A program made the translations under genes and the position numbers. From Zingiber officinale (taxonomy: Eukaryota; Streptophyta; Magnoliopsida; Zingiberales; Zingiberaceae), in NCBI RefSeq assembly GCF_018446385.1, contig NC_056000.1:75030688-75094687 (forward strand): a stretch of DNA of 64,000 nucleotides, written 5' to 3'. Each line of letters begins with the position of its first letter. The first letter of the stretch is position 1. Below, piece after piece: positions 36,001 through 46,765 of the stretch. Below the pieces are notes generated by a model. That model did not search any database, had not been told where the DNA came from, and was given only the letters and a program-made list of their open reading frames with translations.

Positions 36001-36902
36001 CCACCTATTGGTCCCTTTGGAGGCCGACAAGAGGGGAGGGGTGAATTGCCCTGAAAAAAATAAATCTAACCTTTCTCGGATTTTCAACTAAATAACAAAC
36101 ACTTGTAATAAAAAAACAGAGACTCATTAAAAGAAAATAGACACAGGGGATTTACTTGGTTTGCAATCAGAAGATTGCTAATCCAAGATGAATACGACAC
36201 ACTATCTGATGATCTCCTTCGGGCAGAGTAGCCTCTTTACAACGTTGACAGCATAGACAGAAAAGTAAAGCGTAGAGAAACCGATTACAAGTGAAGTAAA
36301 TAAACTGTTCAAATTAGTGCTATATTTATAGCACTGTTCGGGGCGCCCCGAAGGGTTCCAGGCGCCCTGGGGGGATAAAACTTTATCCTCCAACGTTCAG
36401 ATCGAGTCAAACCTCGATCTGGTCAAAATCCACTTCCGGGTGCCCGGAATGGTTCCGGGCGTTCGGACGGTCCGGGTGCCCGGACCACTTAAGTCAACCC
36501 AGTTGACTTTTTATGGTCCGGTTCCACTGCTCCGGTTCAGCTCGTCTCGATCCGGGTCTTCTATTCCGGCTTCGCTAGCTTGGGTGATCTCGACCATCCG
36601 GAATAGGGTTCACCCGAACCCAAGTTCCGGCCTTCTCCTTAAACAGCCTTCCTTCTCGGTTTCTCGTCCCTTGAACGTCTCATACGTTCTTCTCGTCCAC
36701 CGGTGTACTCTTCCGCGGTCACCTCGTCCCTCGGACACACCGAGCCCGTCGGCTCTGTCCTCGTGCTGTCCTTCTCGTTAGTCGCGTCTTCCGCTCGATT
36801 TCCTGTGTTCCTAAGCTCCTGCACACTTAGACACAAGGGTTAGACAAAACAAGACCTAACTTAACTTGTTTGATCATATCAAAACTCTTTGGGGTTCCAA
36901 CA
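33015..36902 (-). mobile_element. complete gag-only LTR retrotransposon (element B, TR-GAG type)
   Basis: Left LTR 33015-33881, polypurine tract reverse complement (atctctccctttttgatg) at 33882, gag 34650-35950, primer site GTGGTATCAAAGC on the minus strand near 36004, and right LTR 36006-36902. Exact target duplications gaatg are at 33010-33014 and 36903-36907. Each LTR has a TATA box (minus, about 33329 and 36325) with GCCCGG/GGCGCC palindromes behind it (33348-33480, 36341-36485). The internal region is 2.1 kb without pol. Insertion is in the D LTR. Confidence 0.9.
34650..35950 (-). pseudogene. gag of element B, frameshifted
   Basis: The ATG at 35950 begins MVGPSIVPPKFEGDFAHWKR. The capsid-like region is open to a stop at 35597-35599 (RRDIL*). 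The same frame then continues RLTNIRLEKGEKVDDLHAK and AYYISKDLEVSTLEELF before a further frame change. The zinc knuckle CYHCEKEGHLKEKC, KHKNLKATWDDSSSSESE, an acidic glycine/serine segment and a leucine-rich coiled coil are open from 35171 to 34650. Domain order equals that of A and C. At least one stop and one frameshift make it nonfunctional. Confidence 0.85.
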
Positions 36903-37932
36903 GAATGTTTTCGTTGGACAATCCACTAATAGTTCGAATGATTACAAAGTTTAGTATAAGAACAAAAAATAATGTTACTGACAACAAAGAAAATAAGAAA
37001 GTCTTGATCATCGGTTGTTAGAGGAGCTTCACAGTGTTGTAGGAGCTTTTTCAGAGTACCGCGCAAGAGTGAAAGTTGTAGTAGTTGGTATTTTGATGCT
37101 CGTGGTCGAAGGCCTTCATATAGACCAATTCCGGACGCCTAGAACCCCTCTGGGTGCCTGGGCTACATGGCTCGGCCAGTCGATGCACTCAACCTCAGCT
37201 TTTGGATGAAATTTTGGGTTCGGGCGCCTATACCAACTATGGGCGCCTGGACCAACTCCGGGTGCCCAAACTGCCGAGGTACCCGCTGCACCCGCCCGAG
37301 CATGCTAGTTCGGGTGCTCGGACTAGCTCCGGGCGGCCGGACTCCTCTTTTTCCAGCCTTCTTCCTGGAAAAAAAAACTTAGTCCTAGGCAGCAAAAATA
37401 AGTATATCCTACAAAATAGAGTTAGCCCAATTCAATAAAATAGTAGTAATTAGACCCTGGCTCCCCGAGACTATGATTTAGTCAAGATTTCAGCTTAAAT
37501 TTCCCAAATAGACCTAAGCTGGGCCGACGCCTGCAGTTCCCTCAATGGGCAATGCGTCCTCACTTGATCTCTCCTCCAGTTACTTACCTTCACTTACCAC
37601 TTGCAGTCACTTGACTTGTCTCTGACCCACCAGGTATTCCTACCAGTTGTTAGGTTCACAGACTCAACTGAATTTCGACCGGTTGTCAGGTCCCGCGAAT
37701 CTAACCAGACTTCCCGCCAGATATTGGGCCCCCGCGGACCTATCTGGACTTTCCACCAGCTATCGGGTCCTACGGGCCTAGCTGGATTTCAGCCTGATGT
37801 TAGGTCCTTCAAACCAGTCAACTTCTGTACACTTAATAAAACAATTAGACCATAAAACATTTTAACTTTAAACTTCTTCCCTTGTCATTTATCAAAATCT
37901 GAATTAGATCATTAGTACAAATTACACCAACA

Positions 37933-38350
37933 GTTCATATGCCCGAATTTTTAAATGAAATTAGATGTTCTAGAATCTCAAATCATGAACTAAATTTGAA
38001 GATTAGAACCCCTGTTATATTGTTACGGAACATAGATTATTCTCTTGAATTGAACTAAATTAATCATCATGAGGCTTGGAAACCTTTCTGATCCAAGATT
38101 TCCTTTTAAGTCTCAACGAAGACAATTTTCATTGATTATTTCATATGTAATGACAATTAACAAAAGTCAAGGATAATCATTATCTCATCTTGGACTCTCT
38201 GTTTTTTTTAAAATAAAAATCCGCTTTTAATTATGGCCCATCGTTGTATCCAGAGTTACAAATCTTAAGAGCCTCAAAATATTAATATACAGGTAGACGG
38301 TAACCAAGAAAGCTCGACGACAAATGTTATATTTAAGAAAGTTTTTCATA
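37933..38350 (+). pseudogene. Helitron helicase, C-terminal end
   Basis: The plus strand reads MPEFLNEIRCSRISNHELNL, KIRTPVILLRNIDYSLELN, then after shifts DPRFPFKSQRRQFSLIISYV and MTINKSQGQSLSHLGLSVF. Decayed versions of the 'YVAVSRVT...LKILI' ending and VIFKKVF follow. These are the last motifs of Pif1-type Helitron helicases, including the MTINKSQGQ motif that precedes helicase motif VI. Same strand as the N-terminal part at 9700-12988, so it is very likely the other end of one Helitron. The Walker-bearing middle of the helicase is missing. Confidence 0.85.
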
Positions 38351-39127
38351 ATTTGTAATAACATTTTTTCGCATATTAAATGTATTAGTCACAGTCCAAT
38401 TAATTTGTTTTTACATTTAGATTGCATAGCTAAAAGATTCATATTATCTAATTTTTTTATCATATTTTATATGCAATATAATCCGTGCGATAGTGAAATA
38501 CTAGTAAACTTAATTTCAGTCCGATATCTTCTAGATAACTAAACTAAAATGGAATTAAAAATTAAGCTAAATTTTGAATCATCATTTCAATACTTGATTT
38601 ATTTTAGATTCCATTTAACTTAACACGATTAAATTATCAAATAAACTTTAACAATATAAATTTTGACACGCTTGACACTTACTAAGTGCATGATCCATTC
38701 TTAGAAGTTTAGGTCGATAAAGACATTTTCACCTTTAATGATTATGAAATGAAATGGTACGAATTTTCTTTGTCATATTATCTCAATAATATTAAATCCG
38801 AGTTCGGTAAGATGAACCAAACTAAAATCAAGTTGAAAATTAATCATCCATTCTTAGAAGTTTACGTGGATAAAAGACATTTTGACCTTTAATGATTATG
38901 AAATGAAATGGTACAAATTTTCTTTGTCATATTATCTCAATAACATTGCCACATTAAAGCCATCATCAATAATTGCACTTTGACACTATCAAACAAAATT
39001 AAATTTAATTGCAGCAAGTTTCACTTCCAAAATTTATCAAAAATTTACTAGTTGTGACTCCTTTGGCTCATGATATTACTTTAGAAAGAGACAAACCATG
39101 ATTAGAAGTAGAAATGTCTCTTTTCGT
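38351..39127. repeat. AT-rich spacer with a direct repeat of about 100 bp
   Basis: 38690-38791 and 38845-38943 are near copies ('ccattcttagaagttta' through 'tttctttgtcatattatctcaataa'), separated by 54 bp. The rest is AT-rich with no recognisable gene. Confidence 0.7.
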
Positions 39128-39240
39128 TCCTAGTGTCCCCGTCAATTTGTTCGAGGGCCAAGACGGAGAAGATAAATCACGGATGACTATTAACTTTTGG
39201 AATAATGACTAGCATATAAAAGAGACATAATGTCTCATTC
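39128..39240 (-). mobile_element. truncated SINE, 3' part
   Basis: On the minus strand it matches the body of the SINE at 10016-10233 ('tagtcatccgtgatttatcttctccg' region). The tRNA-like head is missing. It lies about 160 bp beyond the 3' end of the lipid-transfer protein gene. Confidence 0.6.
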
Positions 39241-39398
39241 AAATCATATATATAATGAATCACTGCAACAAATCTCATAACAATTCCATCAAAAGCGTAG
39301 AGAAGAAGACAAAGTCGATACAAACTTAACCATAAGCTTGACAAAATAAACATGTAAACAACAATCGACATCGCGGTAGTCGATAGAACTCTTTAGAG

Positions 39399-40051
39399 TT
39401 AGAGTTTGGTGAAGGAGATGCAAGCGGCGAGGAACATGATTGACAGCATCAAAATTGTAGGTGATCGAACATCGGCAGCATCTGAGGCTGTGGCCCGAGT
39501 AGCCGGAGTAGCGGTTGATCCACCCTCTACACCGTTAATGCCTGTCGTCGGCGGTGATATTGTCGAAGGAGTTTCCAATGCAGGATCAGCCGGGGCTTCC
39601 GGTGTCCCTCTAGTCGCCGGAGAAGAAGTCGGAGACTTTGCCCCATCTGCCATAACCATACAACAAATGAGTCTCCTGTTTCATAATTAAGCACACAACA
39701 TGTACAAGGAAAATGGTGACTAGAGCACTAACTGTCGCACTGGCTCACTGGTGGAGTTTGGACCTTGCAGGCACCAGGCATTGCCAATGCCCGGGTCCGG
39801 TCGACGGTGATACCGAACGAGGAGGCACCACCGTTGAGCACCGAGCATAGGCACGCCGGCTGGGACTTGACAATGCTGGCCAGCTGCGAGCAACAGGAAG
39901 AGGAAGGCGCGGAAGTGTTGCCGGTTATGTAATTGAGACAAGGCGCGAGGCTAATGATCGCGGAGGTGCACCCGGACGGTTGTGCATAAGCAATTCCCAT
40001 GAGCATGATCACGATGGAGACAAAGACGACAAGCCCTTGGTTGCGATCCAT
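39399..40051 (-). CDS. LTPG: GPI-anchored non-specific lipid-transfer protein
   Basis: Extracellular lipid carrier of the 8-cysteine (AAI/LTP) family, tethered to the plasma membrane and typically tied to export of cuticular or suberin lipids. Two exons: 40051-39733 and 39646-39399, with a GT-AG intron that restores ...SQCDNGAKSP; the product is 188 residues. Residues 1-23 are a signal peptide (hydrophobic GLVVFVSIVIMLMGIAYA). The eight cysteines follow in the family order C...C...CC...CLC...C...C (GCTSAI, APCLNYI, SSCCSQL, ACLCSVL, GACKV, SQCD). Exon 2 gives a Ser/Thr/Pro/Ala-rich linker and a hydrophobic C-terminus (ILMLSIMFLAACISF), the GPI-attachment signal. The open frame on the opposite strand is a shadow. 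Start chosen because it is the first ATG and opens the signal peptide. Confidence 0.92.
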
Positions 40052-40131
40052 GGCGCTCGAGCTGAAATGAGGAATGAGATTGGAGGAGTAGATCGATCGA
40101 TGAGGTAAGTGGTGCTGGTTCGAGCGGGGAA

Positions 40132-40141
40132 GTTTAAATAG
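40132..40141 (-). promoter_or_regulatory. TATA box of the LTPG gene
   Basis: CTATTTAAAC on the minus strand, 81 bp upstream of the ATG at 40051, which leaves room for a 5' leader of about 50 bases. Confidence 0.6.
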
Positions 40142-42151
40142 TTGAGCTTGGGTTCATGTTGGTGGCCAACTGCCTACCTAATTTGAACTTGCTGTTGCAG
40201 GAATTGGACCGGAAAGCAGGTCAACTGCCTGAACCGGTATGGATGGTTAGATTAGTTTAACGACTTAGATGCTTAAATTCAAATAGTCAAACGATTACAT
40301 CAAAGTTTAAGTTAACATGATTGAGTGAAACTAAATCTTACATCATGCTTATTTTAGAGGGTATTTTTTAAAAAAAATAATAATAAAAAAAAAAATAATA
40401 AAAAAAATAAAAAGTAATAAAAAATATAGTGACGTTATAAAATTAGTAAGGAGGAAAGCATTTGGTAATTATATTGTTAATTAGTGAGCGGAGGAGGGCA
40501 TCTGTCGGTGGCCGAATGCTTTCCAACTTCCACGTGCCGGTTGCAGCTATTTAAATGATGGGTTGGCTGGCACAGTCTTGGACGCCGGATCTTTGGAAGG
40601 CGGTCAAGCAATCAATCTCAAGTTGCTTGATTTATTAATTACAAAATTATATGTTTAAAGTCATGTTTTAAAATATATATAAATAAAATATTCATAAAAA
40701 AGAGGTTATTTATTTAATAGAATAAAATTTTTTAAATATACTCTCAATTTAATTTACTATTCTTAATTTAAGTTATAAATTTATATAAAAAGATATAAAT
40801 ACCTTAATAATTTGGAATAATTCTTTAGCTAGTTTTGGACTAAATTGATTAGTGACCTAGAGAGAAAGAAATATTTTGAAAATATTATACAGTAAAATAT
40901 CAAATTTTCTAAATTTAGTATATGGAGAAAAGTAAAAATTCTCAAATTATCTTGTTTAGTTAACGTTATCAATTTTTCATTTTTCATTTTTTAAAAAATA
41001 AAAAAAATATTATTTGATTGGTAATTTTTATATTTATTTTTTAAAAAGTATCATTTTATAGGAAAATAGAATGTCTAAAAAATAATTAAAAAAACACACA
41101 TTTTTTAAAAAATGAAAATAAAAGCCATTCCTCAAGAGAAGAGAATGCTTCCTCATCAAATTCTAAACCAGCACGAGAATTCTAGGAATAAGCAATGCAC
41201 AATCTCGCAGGAAGGTTGCAGGCGATCATGCATTCCAACGCGCAGGACAAGGACGCGCCGAGCTCACTCCCACTGGGCTGAAGGACGAAAATGGAACTGC
41301 CCGAGTCTTCCTGGTCCTAACGCAGTTACCCATGCAGATTAAACCGCTGAAACCAAAGCAAGGAGTTAACTTTATCTTTTTGTTCCTTTAACTGCTCCTC
41401 TCTTTTGCTCCTCCCATGGTAAGACTCCATGGAGAAGTGTGCGTCAAGCTGACCACGATGACTGGGGCATTGGCCAGCGAAGCGAGGCGAGGCGAATTTT
41501 TTTCCCCCTTCTCCTTTCTTCTCCTTTGTTAAGGCAGGTTTTGCGATTGTCGTTGTGATTATTTAATGCGTTGCGCTGTTTCGGTTTAGCCTTGGATTTG
41601 GGTCCAGAGACCGCAAGAAAAGGGGAGAGGGAGGGGAGGCTCGATGTCTGCACTTTATTCCTCCCTCAAATGGGATGCCTTGTGTGCTGTTGTATCCTGG
41701 GACGGAGGTTTAGAACTTGAAGACCTGAAAGAGACAGTCCTCCCTTCCCTGCTGCCCTCTTCTCCGCTCGTCTCCTTGTTCCTCCATCTCTCGCCTTGCT
41801 AGCTACCTGCATTCCTTTAGCTCCCCGCAAAATCGGATTTTGAGCACTTCTGCGGCCGCTTTTCTTCAAAACCAAGGTTCTGGATCCCAAACCTCTTGAA
41901 GAAGGGTCAAAATCCTTTTTTTTTCTTCTTCTTCTTCTCTCTTTCTTTGCTTTTGATCTGGGCAGCCGACTGTGTTGTTGATCTGCTGCTTTCAACCGGT
42001 GCAGAAAGCTCATGAATAATGTAGTCTCCTTATTCTAAGTTTCTGCATTATTTGGTCCTCTTTCTCCTTAGAAGATAGCGTATCTTGGTGCTACTTCTCC
42101 ATAAACTTCTTCAGATTGCTAAATCCTTGGGAAGGTTTGAGTGCTGCAACG
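40142..42151. other. intergenic region, and leader of the 5-phosphatase gene
   Basis: 40360-41110 is very AT-rich (A-rich run at 40370-40430) with no gene seen. From about 41390 the base composition changes. CT-rich tracts (41505-41530, 41918-41945) and 'gatctgggcag' at 41959-41967 look like 5' leader and a possible leader intron acceptor of the gene starting at 42152. The short open frames at 41112-41342, 41444-41653 and 41666-42013 show no recognisable domain. Confidence 0.45.
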
Positions 42152-45151
42152 ATGAGAGATGAAAGTTCCAAGAAGAGCAAGGTGTAGAAAGAGAAGCATT
42201 CGATTTCTGTTTCAAGTTTTTCCTTGCTCATTCTCTAGATTGCTGATTCAGTCAATCTTTCATTTTGTCCTATGTTTGGGAGCAGCTGTCATGGTCCAAG
42301 GCTGTCAAAAACTGGTTCAACATCAAAATCAAAGGTCAGGAGAGCCATGCTGATGATATGGTTGGCAAGGGTATGCCTGATTTATTCTTCTTATTATAAA
42401 TGTGCTGTTTCTTTTTATCTACATTTTTCCTTTTAGAGTATTTTGCAAAGTAAAACTCTAGTCCTCAAGGTTGATTTAATGTTTCTATAAAGCTAGTAAC
42501 ATTCAAGATGTTTATAGGTTTTGAACTGATTTACTTCTTCCTACAAGAACATTGGACAAATTGCGAGTCTAGCAACTTTTGAAGATGATGGATGAAATGT
42601 CATTGAATCATAGCTTTTCTTATGCTTGTTCTTACTTTAAGAATATCCATTGTCTTGTTAGGTAGTAGACAATCGAGAGCCAACTTCTCGGAGAGGGAGG
42701 CATGCACATGCAAGAAAAGTAGAACAGGTAATAGTATTGTGCCATTGGTTATAGGGTTTGGACCACAACTAAGTAGAGCGTGCCCCTTTATGGGTTTTAT
42801 TTGTCTTTTTTTTTTTTCAAATTCCAATCATTCTCAACAATTATCTGTTTGTCATTTCAGATAAATCATTGCAAAAGGACGTAGATCAAGTTCAGCGAGG
42901 AAGGTTTGATCTTCATCCAGCTCAAATAACAGACATTCAGGATTACAAGTAAATCTATTCTACTCACTCTTCTGTTCCAAGAAATGTGGTAATTGATCTG
43001 AATTGCCGATGTTTTTGTTCTTTAGGATCTTTGTTGCGACTTGGAATGTGGGTGGAAGGCCTCCGCCAAAGAACTTAAATCTCTTGGATTGGATACATGC
43101 CTCTTCTCCTGCAGACATATATGTTTTAGGGTTAGTATTTTGACAGTTCTATTAGTCATTCATATCGAAATTGTAGCACCAAACAACTGAGATATGATTA
43201 ACTCACACTAATCGGCTACATATAAATTTTTTTCAGGTTTCAAGAGATTGTTCCACTTAATGCTGGAAATGTTCTCGGTACAGAAGACAATGTTCCAGCT
43301 AAGAAGTGGTCGTGGCTTATTAGGAAGACCTTGAACAGCCCTGACACATGTGGCTCAGACAGTTACCATACACCATCTCCTGTTCCAATTCCTATCTCAG
43401 AATTAAATGCTGATTTTGAAAGATCGTCACTGAAGAAGAAGAATTCATCATTTCTCCACCGCCGTTCCTTTCATTCTCTGAGTCGTAGTTTAAGAATGGA
43501 GGGGAATACCATGCTTTCTCACCCCATGCTGGATCGCAGGTTCAGTGTTTGTGAAAGAGTTAGCTTTGGAAGCAGACCAAGTGATTTTGATCCTAGTTTA
43601 AGAGGCGAAGGTCCTGAAGGATCATCTGATGATGAGACCATTGACGAGGAGTCACCTACCTCAATCTTTTTCTCACCATTTTATGCTTATGGAGGTCCTT
43701 CATATTCCAACAAAAGGGAAAGGTTATCTGCAAATTCTAGGTAGTCACATTACCTTCAAATAGCCCTTAGCCGTGTCTATTTTAACATAATTTTTGCTCG
43801 AACGATGTTGATCTATACTGGGAGATATTGTCAGGTACTGTTTGGTTGCGAACAAGCAAATGGTTGGAATATTTCTTACAATTTGGGTTCGCAGTGATAT
43901 TAGAGAGGATGTGAGAAACTTGAAGGTTTCATGTGTTGGGCGGGGATTAATGGGCTATCTGGGAAACAAGGTACACGACATGTTTCTTGATTACTTCTAG
44001 ATTATGATTGCACCTATTATGGCATGTTTCTCGATATCATCGTTCTGGTTTACCTTTGTTGAAAAATCACAACTGAACAGAAAATGTGTTTTCTTTTCTT
44101 ACAGGGTTCTATCTCAATAAGTATGTCACTGCATCAAACAACCTTCTGCTTTATCTGTAGTCACTTAACTTCAGGGCAGAAGGAGGGAGACGAGTTACGC
44201 AGAAATTCCGACGTCATGGAAATTCTAAGGAAGACTCGATTTCCCAAGGTCCAGAAAGGTGATAATGAAAAATCTCCTGAAACAATTCTTGATCATGAGT
44301 AAGTCCCTTCCCACAAGCATTTTCTCAGATTCTTTCCATGTTCAAAAACTATGAGAGGCTTCAATGTACCTACTCCCTTTCCTTCTCTTCAGTCGCATAG
44401 TATGGCTTGGGGATCTGAATTACCGAATTGCTCTTTCTTATCGGTCTGTGAAGACTCTGGTTGAGATGCGTAATTGGAGAGCATTATTGGAAAAAGATCA
44501 GGTAATTTACCAAATTGCTCTTTTAATGAAGTTGTGATTCCTTTTGTTGGTGTCATTTCCCAGTAATGAAAGATTAGTATCATATCTTCACGTGCTATCT
44601 TGAACAGCTTAGGATAGAACAACGATGTGGTCGCGTATTCAAGGGATGGAAAGAAGGAAGTATATATTTTCCTCCAACATATAAATATTCAAACAACTCA
44701 GATCGATATGCAGGAGATGACATGAATCCTAAAGAGAAGCGACGGACACCTGCATGGTAAAATTGACTAACGTTTATGATGAAAGTTACTGAGATCACAA
44801 TCAACTATTGAACTCACTGACTGGATGTTTCTGTGAAGGTGCGATCGCATATTATGGCTAGGAGGAGGTCTTAATCAGTTGTCTTATGTCCGAGGAGAAT
44901 CCAGGTTCTCTGACCATCGGCCTGTTTTCAGCATTTTCACGGCAGAGGTTGAAACAATCAATTACAGTCGATCCAAGGACGCAGGTTATTGTAGTTCACG
45001 TGTAGAGGTGGAAGAACTCTTACCATACTCACATGGTTATGCGGGACTGAACTACAACTTAGGTGAATTTCTATACTCCAAATACTGCATTTCGAATGTT
45101 GCTCTCGGTTGGGCTGCCTCTTTAACTATTCTTTTCTTCTTCATGCTGTAG
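42152..45151 (+). CDS. CVP2: type I inositol polyphosphate 5-phosphatase, CVP2/CVL1 group
   Basis: Removes the 5-phosphate from inositol phosphates and phosphoinositides; Arabidopsis CVP2 and CVL1 act in vein patterning. Exons: 42152-42181, 42286-42370, 42662-42727, 42861-42948, 43026-43130, 43237-43740, 43835-43970, 44105-44298, 44393-44501, 44608-44756, 44839-45151. All have GT-AG borders and matching phases and total 1779 nt, 592 residues plus stop. Key parts: N-terminal [15 protein letters not shown], typical of CVP2/CVL1; [29 protein letters not shown]; a serine-rich insert (exon 6, YHTPSPVP); [20 protein letters not shown]; catalytic [19 protein letters not shown]; and SDHRPV. All catalytic motifs are intact. 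The last exon either reads to 45149-45151 or is spliced at 45061 to an acceptor near 45150, ending NLDVQYH. Either tail differs from the short SFF-type end known in Arabidopsis. Confidence 0.93.
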
Positions 45152-46765
45152 ATGTTCAGTATCACTAGGCATTCATATTATACCATTTTGTGAAGCAGAA
45201 AGCAGTTCTTTTGATCAAGCAGATCGGTATTACTTTAACCAAACCATGTTTCACATTTTCTGCTAGCTAGAAAACTAATATATCAACTTCAACTTATTAT
45301 CAAGGCTAAAAAGAGCATATACTTCTATTCTGATTTGCATCGAATGTGCCAAGAACCTTGAATGTCTATTTATTCTTGCAGGAAAAGAACATCCTGATTT
45401 CAATGCCTACATGATCCTAGTGAAGGATTAGGAGATTCTGAAAAAAAAAAATCCATTCACTGATGTCTATTGACCAGTTTTGTTTCTCATAACATAAGCA
45501 TTCAGACAAGCCAGCTTGACAGTTCTCACATGAAGAGTACTCCTGAAATAAAGTGCAACATCTCTTTTGGCTCCATCACCAATCTGAAGCTGCTGAAGTA
45601 GATGCTTTTCTAACCTGATTCCACTTTACATTTTGCAGTTATGAAAATGAGTGCAGATAAATATTATTTTTAGAGCGAGTAGTAAAGAAGATCACAGACA
45701 AATAATGATGTGCATAGTTCTTTTCTGTTTCCAAAGAAATGGTTGAGCTCTGTTTTCATACTCATTACACTGGTGATAAAGAATGAAACTATTGTCTGTT
45801 CAGTAAGCATGGTGTTTATTTTTGCTGCCAAAGCTTATGCCATTCATTGCCTGTGATGGGTCAGAGACTAGTGCCTTTTATGCTCTTTATGTGAGAGGAA
45901 TCATTCAGAGAAAGGAAATGCTCCATGGCTTGGCAGGAAGAGTAGGAACATGTATCCTTGGGATTAAAAACCATTGTCAGAGAGATCAAAGGCTATCAAT
46001 TTAGATAGCAGGTGTTGCTATAATATAATTTCTAATGAAATATATCTAACTATTTATTATTATGAATGGAAAGAAAATTATCGTACAAGAGTTATTGTAA
46101 CTAGACTGTAATACATTTATGTTATGAATACAAATTTATTGGGTTGCATACCGTACAACTCCAAATAGAACATGCACTCTCAGACCTAAACTACTTCAAC
46201 ATGTAGTTTAGACCAGATTTTTCTTTTGTTGCTAGCATATGGGTCAAGTGCATAAGGACTTTGAATAGTCCACATGGAGCTCATGAAGCTTATTGACTTG
46301 GTGGGATTTATTTACGTTTTGTTCAATGGTTAGAAACCTAGAATAAGTGGCGGAGCTTTGGAGGAGCTCAAAGGATTTTAGAGCATGAAATATTAAGTGG
46401 TGGATTCACAAGCATAGAGGATTAGGTGACAGGGAGCAAGCTCGGAGAATTTAGTGCATTTAATAGTTCAACAACATCGAGCATTGGTCGATGTCATACT
46501 TTCAAGTCAATTATTTTCGATGCTTCTTCATTAGACTTTGTCAATGCATAAGGGTGCAACTTACTAATCATAGAAGATTCAAATTTAAAGCATAAAATGA
46601 CAACACATAATCCATTTTATCAAAGGAAAAAGTATTGACAATCCTTCCAACATACTGATCATAGAAGATCCAAATTTAGAAGCATAAAATGAAAATGAAT
46701 CCAGGTCAACGCTTATTTATTACATATATAGAAACCATAAAGCAGTCGGTTGCATGGGCAGACAG
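45152..46765. other. 3' region of the 5-phosphatase gene and spacer
   Basis: Acceptor-like sequences (ctgtag at 45146-45151, ttgcag near 45380) suggest the 3' untranslated region contains introns. From about 46030 the DNA is AT-rich without recognisable genes. A 25-bp direct repeat (catagaagatccaaatttaaagcataaaatga-like) occurs at about 46568-46600 and 46664-46695, close to the thioredoxin gene end. Confidence 0.45.

Larger units (their letters stand above)
32845..37932 (-). mobile_element. right (5') LTR of element D, split by element B
   Basis: A primer site (GTGGTATCAGAACT on the minus strand, about 32843-32830) adjoins the LTR start TATAGGATC at 32845. The LTR runs to 33014 and resumes at 36903 (behind the duplicated gaatg) to 37932, ending CACCAACA. 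On the minus strand it has hairpin units at 37643-37785, GGCGCC/GCCCGG palindromes at 37128-37345 and a TATA-like motif at about 37113. The terminal TG has become TA. No matching left LTR is in the window. Confidence 0.75.

Noticed and set aside
39406-39690. 94-codon plus-strand frame
   Set aside because: Exact antisense of exon 2 of the lipid-transfer protein gene, whose cysteines, signal peptide and splice sites are convincing.
41112-42013. Short frames upstream of the 5-phosphatase gene
   Set aside because: Low-complexity basic peptides in a probable promoter and leader; no domain or splice support.
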